This document shows positions 6,655-7,889 of a stretch of DNA of 7,889 bases, piece after piece. The stretch is from positions 1 through 7,889 of the forward strand of contig JBGCEF010000022.1 in the NCBI GenBank assembly GCA_045106175.1, in the 5' to 3' direction. The notes beneath the pieces were generated by a model, which did no database searches, was not told the DNA's origin, and saw only the letters and a program-made list of their open reading frames with translations. The position numbers and the translations under genes were made by a program. How positions within the stretch are numbered: position 1 is the first letter of the stretch; each line of letters begins with the position of its first letter. Source of the stretch: TMED27 sp045106175 (GTDB lineage: Bacteria > Pseudomonadota > Alphaproteobacteria > Micavibrionales > Micavibrionaceae).

Positions 6655-7889
6655 ATGAGTATTCAAAAAAAGTTTGGACGTGATTTTTATTTCTTACCTT
6701 TGGGTGGAAGTGAGCAATTCGGCGTTAATCTCAATGTATATATAAATGATGGTGATATGCTTGCGATTGATTGCGGAATTGGGTTTGCAGATGAGCGTTT
6801 TCCAGGAATTGATTTGTTGCTACCGGATCCCACATTTTTAGAAGAGCATCAAGATGATTTAAAAGGAATGATTATCACGCATGCACATGAGGACCATATT
6901 GGTGCAGTTGCTCATTTGTGGGAGAGATTTAAATGCCCGTTATATGGAACGCAATTTACGCTTGCTGTTTTGAAAAGAAAATTAAAGGAAAAAGGTTTAA
7001 AAAACGTTGAATTGAATGTTATTGAACCCAACAAGGTCATTTCTATTGGCGCGTTTGAGGTTCACCCTGTTCATGTTTCACATTCGGTGCCGCAAAGTGT
7101 TTCTGTGTTTATAAAGACTAAGCACGGCAATGTAATGCATAGTGGGGATTGGAATTTAGATCCTTCACCCGCGATTGGTAATGCTACGGACCAAGCCTAT
7201 ATCGGAGATTTAGCGAAAGATGGCGTGCTTGCATATATTGGGGATTCAACCAATGCAGAGGTCAATGGTTTTTCCGGATCTGAAAGCGATGTTGCGATTG
7301 GGCTTGAAAAAGAATTTCGTGAATGCGAGCGGAAGATTGCTATTACAACATTTTCATCAAATATCGGGCGTATTCATTCTATTGCTAAAGCCGCGCAAGC
7401 ATGTGACCGGCATGTTGCGGTTATTGGTCGTTCGCTTCATAATATGATTGGTTGCGCCAAAGAGTGCGGATATTTACATGATGTGCCTGATTTTATTGAT
7501 GACGATAATATTGGGCTTATCCCTGATGATAAGCTTGTTGTGATTGTTACAGGATCACAAGGGGAGTATCGTGCAGCTTTAGCGAAGGTTTCGCGAGGGG
7601 ATCATCCATTTTTATCGCTTAACCCTAGAGATACTGTAATCTTTTCTTCGCGCGCTATTCCTGGCAATGAACGCGAAATTAATCAGGTTAAAAATAATCT
7701 GAGTGGGGCGGGCATTCGTATTATTACGCCCGATGATACAACACATAAAATTCATGTTTCTGGTCATCCTTGCAGGGATGAAATTGCGAAGATGTTTCAA
7801 CTGTTAAAACCAAAGACTGTTATCCCTGTTCATGGGGAGCGCACACAATTAGAGGCTCATGCAAAATTTGCAAAAAGCTGTCAGATAAA
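6655..7889 (+). CDS. rnj: Ribonuclease J, N-terminal ~411 residues (truncated by window edge)
   Basis: The frame from ATG 6655 stays open to the last base (411 full codons), so the stop and probably 130-150 residues lie outside; family members are about 550 residues. RNase J is a zinc-dependent 5'-3' exo- and endoribonuclease acting in mRNA decay and rRNA maturation. The metallo-beta-lactamase core shows HAHEDH at 76-81 (HxHxDH zinc site), H143 in VSHSVPQ and D165 in HSGDWNLD. The beta-CASP region follows with GDSTNA (196-201), FSSNIGRIHS (233-242), GRSLHNM (258-264), TGSQGE (299-304), SSRAIPGNE (331-339), HVSGHP with H371 (367-372) and IPVHGE with H393 (390-395). THAHEDH and SGHPCRDE resemble alphaproteobacterial RNase J rather than the Firmicutes form. 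The first motif reads LGGSEQFGVN instead of the usual GGxGEIGxN. The gene begins 9 bases after coaX behind a weak AGAAAG purine run. The missing part should hold the C-terminal domain. Confidence 0.94.
   Translation, partial: MSIQKKFGRDFYFLPLGGSEQFGVNLNVYINDGDMLAIDCGIGFADERFPGIDLLLPDPTFLEEHQDDLKGMIITHAHEDHIGAVAHLWERFKCPLYGTQFTLAVLKRKLKEKGLKNVELNVIEPNKVISIGAFEVHPVHVSHSVPQSVSVFIKTKHGNVMHSGDWNLDPSPAIGNATDQAYIGDLAKDGVLAYIGDSTNAEVNGFSGSESDVAIGLEKEFRECERKIAITTFSSNIGRIHSIAKAAQACDRHVAVIGRSLHNMIGCAKECGYLHDVPDFIDDDNIGLIPDDKLVVIVTGSQGEYRAALAKVSRGDHPFLSLNPRDTVIFSSRAIPGNEREINQVKNNLSGAGIRIITPDDTTHKIHVSGHPCRDEIAKMFQLLKPKTVIPVHGERTQLEAHAKFAKSCQI

Larger units (their letters stand above)
1..7889 (+). other. 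Probable single transcription unit nuoK-L-M-N-birA-coaX-rnj (both ends open)
   Basis: Seven genes lie on one strand with gaps of 9, 5, -1, 3, 2 and 9 bases. None of the gaps can hold a hairpin terminator followed by a T run, so transcripts entering from nuoJK should continue into rnj unless a promoter or terminator lies inside a gene. The same order is known from many Alphaproteobacteria. The coding strand is visibly G- and T-rich relative to C and A, partly because membrane proteins use many T-at-second-position codons. This agrees with, but does not prove, leading-strand placement. Confidence 0.75.

Noticed and set aside
7220..7447. A 75-codon plus-strand open frame inside the RNase J gene
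   Set aside because: The overlapping RNase J frame carries conserved motifs (GDSTNA, FSSNIGRI, GRSLHNM) across the same bases, so this is an out-of-frame shadow.
1..7889. Search for a hidden accessory system (defence genes, CRISPR, toxin-antitoxin, mobile element, riboswitch)
   Set aside because: Conserved housekeeping genes fill the window with at most 9 bases between them. No direct repeats, inverted terminal repeats, transposase motifs or structured leader regions were seen.

Overview
The window is one uninterrupted, densely packed run of plus-strand genes: the 3' end of the respiratory complex I (nuo) operon (end of nuoK, then nuoL, nuoM, nuoN), followed directly by birA (biotin-protein ligase), coaX (type III pantothenate kinase) and the first ~411 codons of an RNase J gene that runs off the right edge. 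Gaps between genes are 9, 5, -1 (a 1-base overlap), 3, 2 and 9 bases. There is no intergenic space for a classical terminator or promoter, and no RNA gene, CRISPR array, mobile element or long repeat was seen. Every base except about 28 is inside a gene.

The gene order nuoK-L-M-N-birA-coaX-rnj is a well-known arrangement in Alphaproteobacteria. The proteins fit that reading: NuoL has the long PEND...HHVP segment before its C-terminal helix, and the RNase J has THAHEDH and SGHPCRDE motifs of the alphaproteobacterial type. The DNA is AT-rich by eye, with many T-ending codons (GTT, GGT, ATT, TTT). This suggests a low-GC alphaproteobacterium rather than a typical high-GC Rhizobiales or Caulobacterales member. 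I cannot name the genus from the sequence alone.

Functionally, positions 1-5149 encode membrane-arm subunits of NADH:quinone oxidoreductase. NuoL, NuoM and NuoN are the three antiporter-like proton-pumping subunits, and each keeps its key buried Glu/Lys residues. Positions 5153-6645 encode two small cofactor enzymes, one attaching biotin to carboxylases and one starting coenzyme A synthesis. Position 6655 onward encodes a ribonuclease for mRNA decay and rRNA maturation. The very short gaps suggest co-transcription and possibly translational coupling, linking energy metabolism, acyl-CoA/biotin metabolism and RNA turnover.

This is essentially a housekeeping region. I found no convincing evidence of an undescribed system. 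The points most worth a second look are a histidine-rich loop in NuoL, a divergent first motif in the RNase J, and the absence of any gap between the nuo operon and the downstream genes.
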